From positions 1 through 5,358 of the forward strand of contig JANZZB010000110.1 in the NCBI GenBank assembly GCA_026419635.1: a stretch of 5,358 nt of DNA. The letters run 5' to 3'. Numbering within the stretch: the stretch's first letter is position 1; the number at the start of each line of letters is the position of its first letter. Below, piece by piece: positions 5,003-5,358 of the stretch. The notes below the pieces were generated by a model. That model worked only from the letters and a program-made list of their open reading frames with translations, searched no databases and had not been told where the DNA came from. The translations under genes and the position numbers were made by a program. This stretch comes from Clostridiales bacterium (GTDB lineage: Bacteria; Bacillota; Clostridia; Oscillospirales; Butyricicoccaceae).

Positions 5003-5358
5003 TCTCCTGGCTTAGAAAATATGATATTCTAAACAAAGCACTCTGCCTTCTTGCGGCTGTGCTTTTATGGTTTTATGTCGTCAGCGTACAAAATCCGGAA
5101 AAATCCACCGAAATTAACAACATCAGCGTTAATCTGATCGGTGAAGATCAGTTGGTAGCCAAATACGGACTTGCAGTCGTAGAAGGAAATCATCCTACAA
5201 TTTCATTAAAGATTACCGGGCGCCGCGAAAAAATTGCACAAGTCACACCAGATAAAATTGTTGTGTCGGCAAATTTAGAAACAATCAACTCCCCTGGTGT
5301 TTATGCAATACAATACCAGCCATCCGTATTAGTCGACGGAGTTTCCATTACAGGACGT
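4999..5358 (+). CDS. cdaR: CdaR, YbbR-domain regulator of CdaA, N-terminal part
   Basis: The frame is open from GTG 4999 to the right edge, giving 120 residues, so the gene is cut by the window. GTG overlaps the cdaA stop (GTGA, 4999-5002), and purine-rich AAGGGGAAGAG (4985-4995) supplies the ribosome site. Residues 1-12 are short and basic (MISWLRKYDILN), and residues 13-29 form a single membrane helix (ALCLLAAVLLWFYVV). The rest faces outward and matches the start of a YbbR repeat: the VQNPEKSTEINNISVNL strand, then a GLAVVEGNHPTISLKITG region and a second YbbR-like stretch IAQVTPDKIVVSANL. CdaR proteins usually carry several YbbR domains outside the membrane, bind CdaA and modulate its c-di-AMP output. 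glmM is the usual next gene but would be outside this window. Confidence 0.92.
   Translation, partial: MISWLRKYDILNKALCLLAAVLLWFYVVSVQNPEKSTEINNISVNLIGEDQLVAKYGLAVVEGNHPTISLKITGRREKIAQVTPDKIVVSANLETINSPGVYAIQYQPSVLVDGVSITGR

Overview
The window reads as chromosomal, mostly housekeeping DNA from a low-to-moderate-GC Gram-positive anaerobe of the class Clostridia. An Oscillospirales/Ruminococcaceae-type genome is my best guess, made from gene content rather than any marker gene. The clues are strong AGGAGG-type ribosome sites, a free-standing CarD protein next to the MEP-pathway gene ispD, a DUF3343 protein paired with a class V aminotransferase, and the Firmicutes pair cdaA-cdaR. All seven genes lie on the + strand. 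Base and codon use look even throughout, and I see no mobile element, tRNA, rRNA or CRISPR array.

Layout. (1) 2-406: the last 134 residues of an AMP-forming acyl-CoA synthetase, entering from the left edge. (2) 407-601: AT-rich spacer with a good sigma-A promoter (520-548) and a leader for the next gene. (3) 602-1078: a CarD/CdnL-type RNA-polymerase-binding regulator, closed by a clear intrinsic terminator at 1096-1118. (4) 1222-1956 and 2007-2483: ispD and ispF, two steps of isoprenoid precursor synthesis, 50 bp apart. (5) 2484-2664: a 181-bp spacer with two inverted repeats and probably a promoter. (6) 2665-2919 and 2916-4064: a small DUF3343 (Se/S-carrier-like) protein overlapping by ATGA a cysteine-desulfurase-family PLP enzyme. 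(7) 4065-4162: an 98-bp spacer with an extended -10 promoter and a 39-bp tract free of G and C. (8) 4163-5002 and 4999-5358: cdaA, the membrane diadenylate cyclase that makes c-di-AMP, overlapping by GTGA the start of cdaR (YbbR domain), which runs off the right edge.

How the genes fit together. ispD and ispF form a metabolic pair supplying IPP/DMAPP. DUF3343 and the desulfurase look like a translationally coupled sulfur or selenium mobilising pair. cdaA and cdaR form the enzyme and regulator of c-di-AMP synthesis, commonly followed by glmM, which would lie beyond the window. The acyl-CoA synthetase and carD appear to be separate transcription units.

I did not find a convincing undescribed system. 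The points most worth a second look are the DUF3343/desulfurase pair, with its extra N-terminal CxC in the small partner, the perfect 11-bp inverted repeat upstream of that pair, and the unusual overlapping start codons at carD and the DUF3343 gene.
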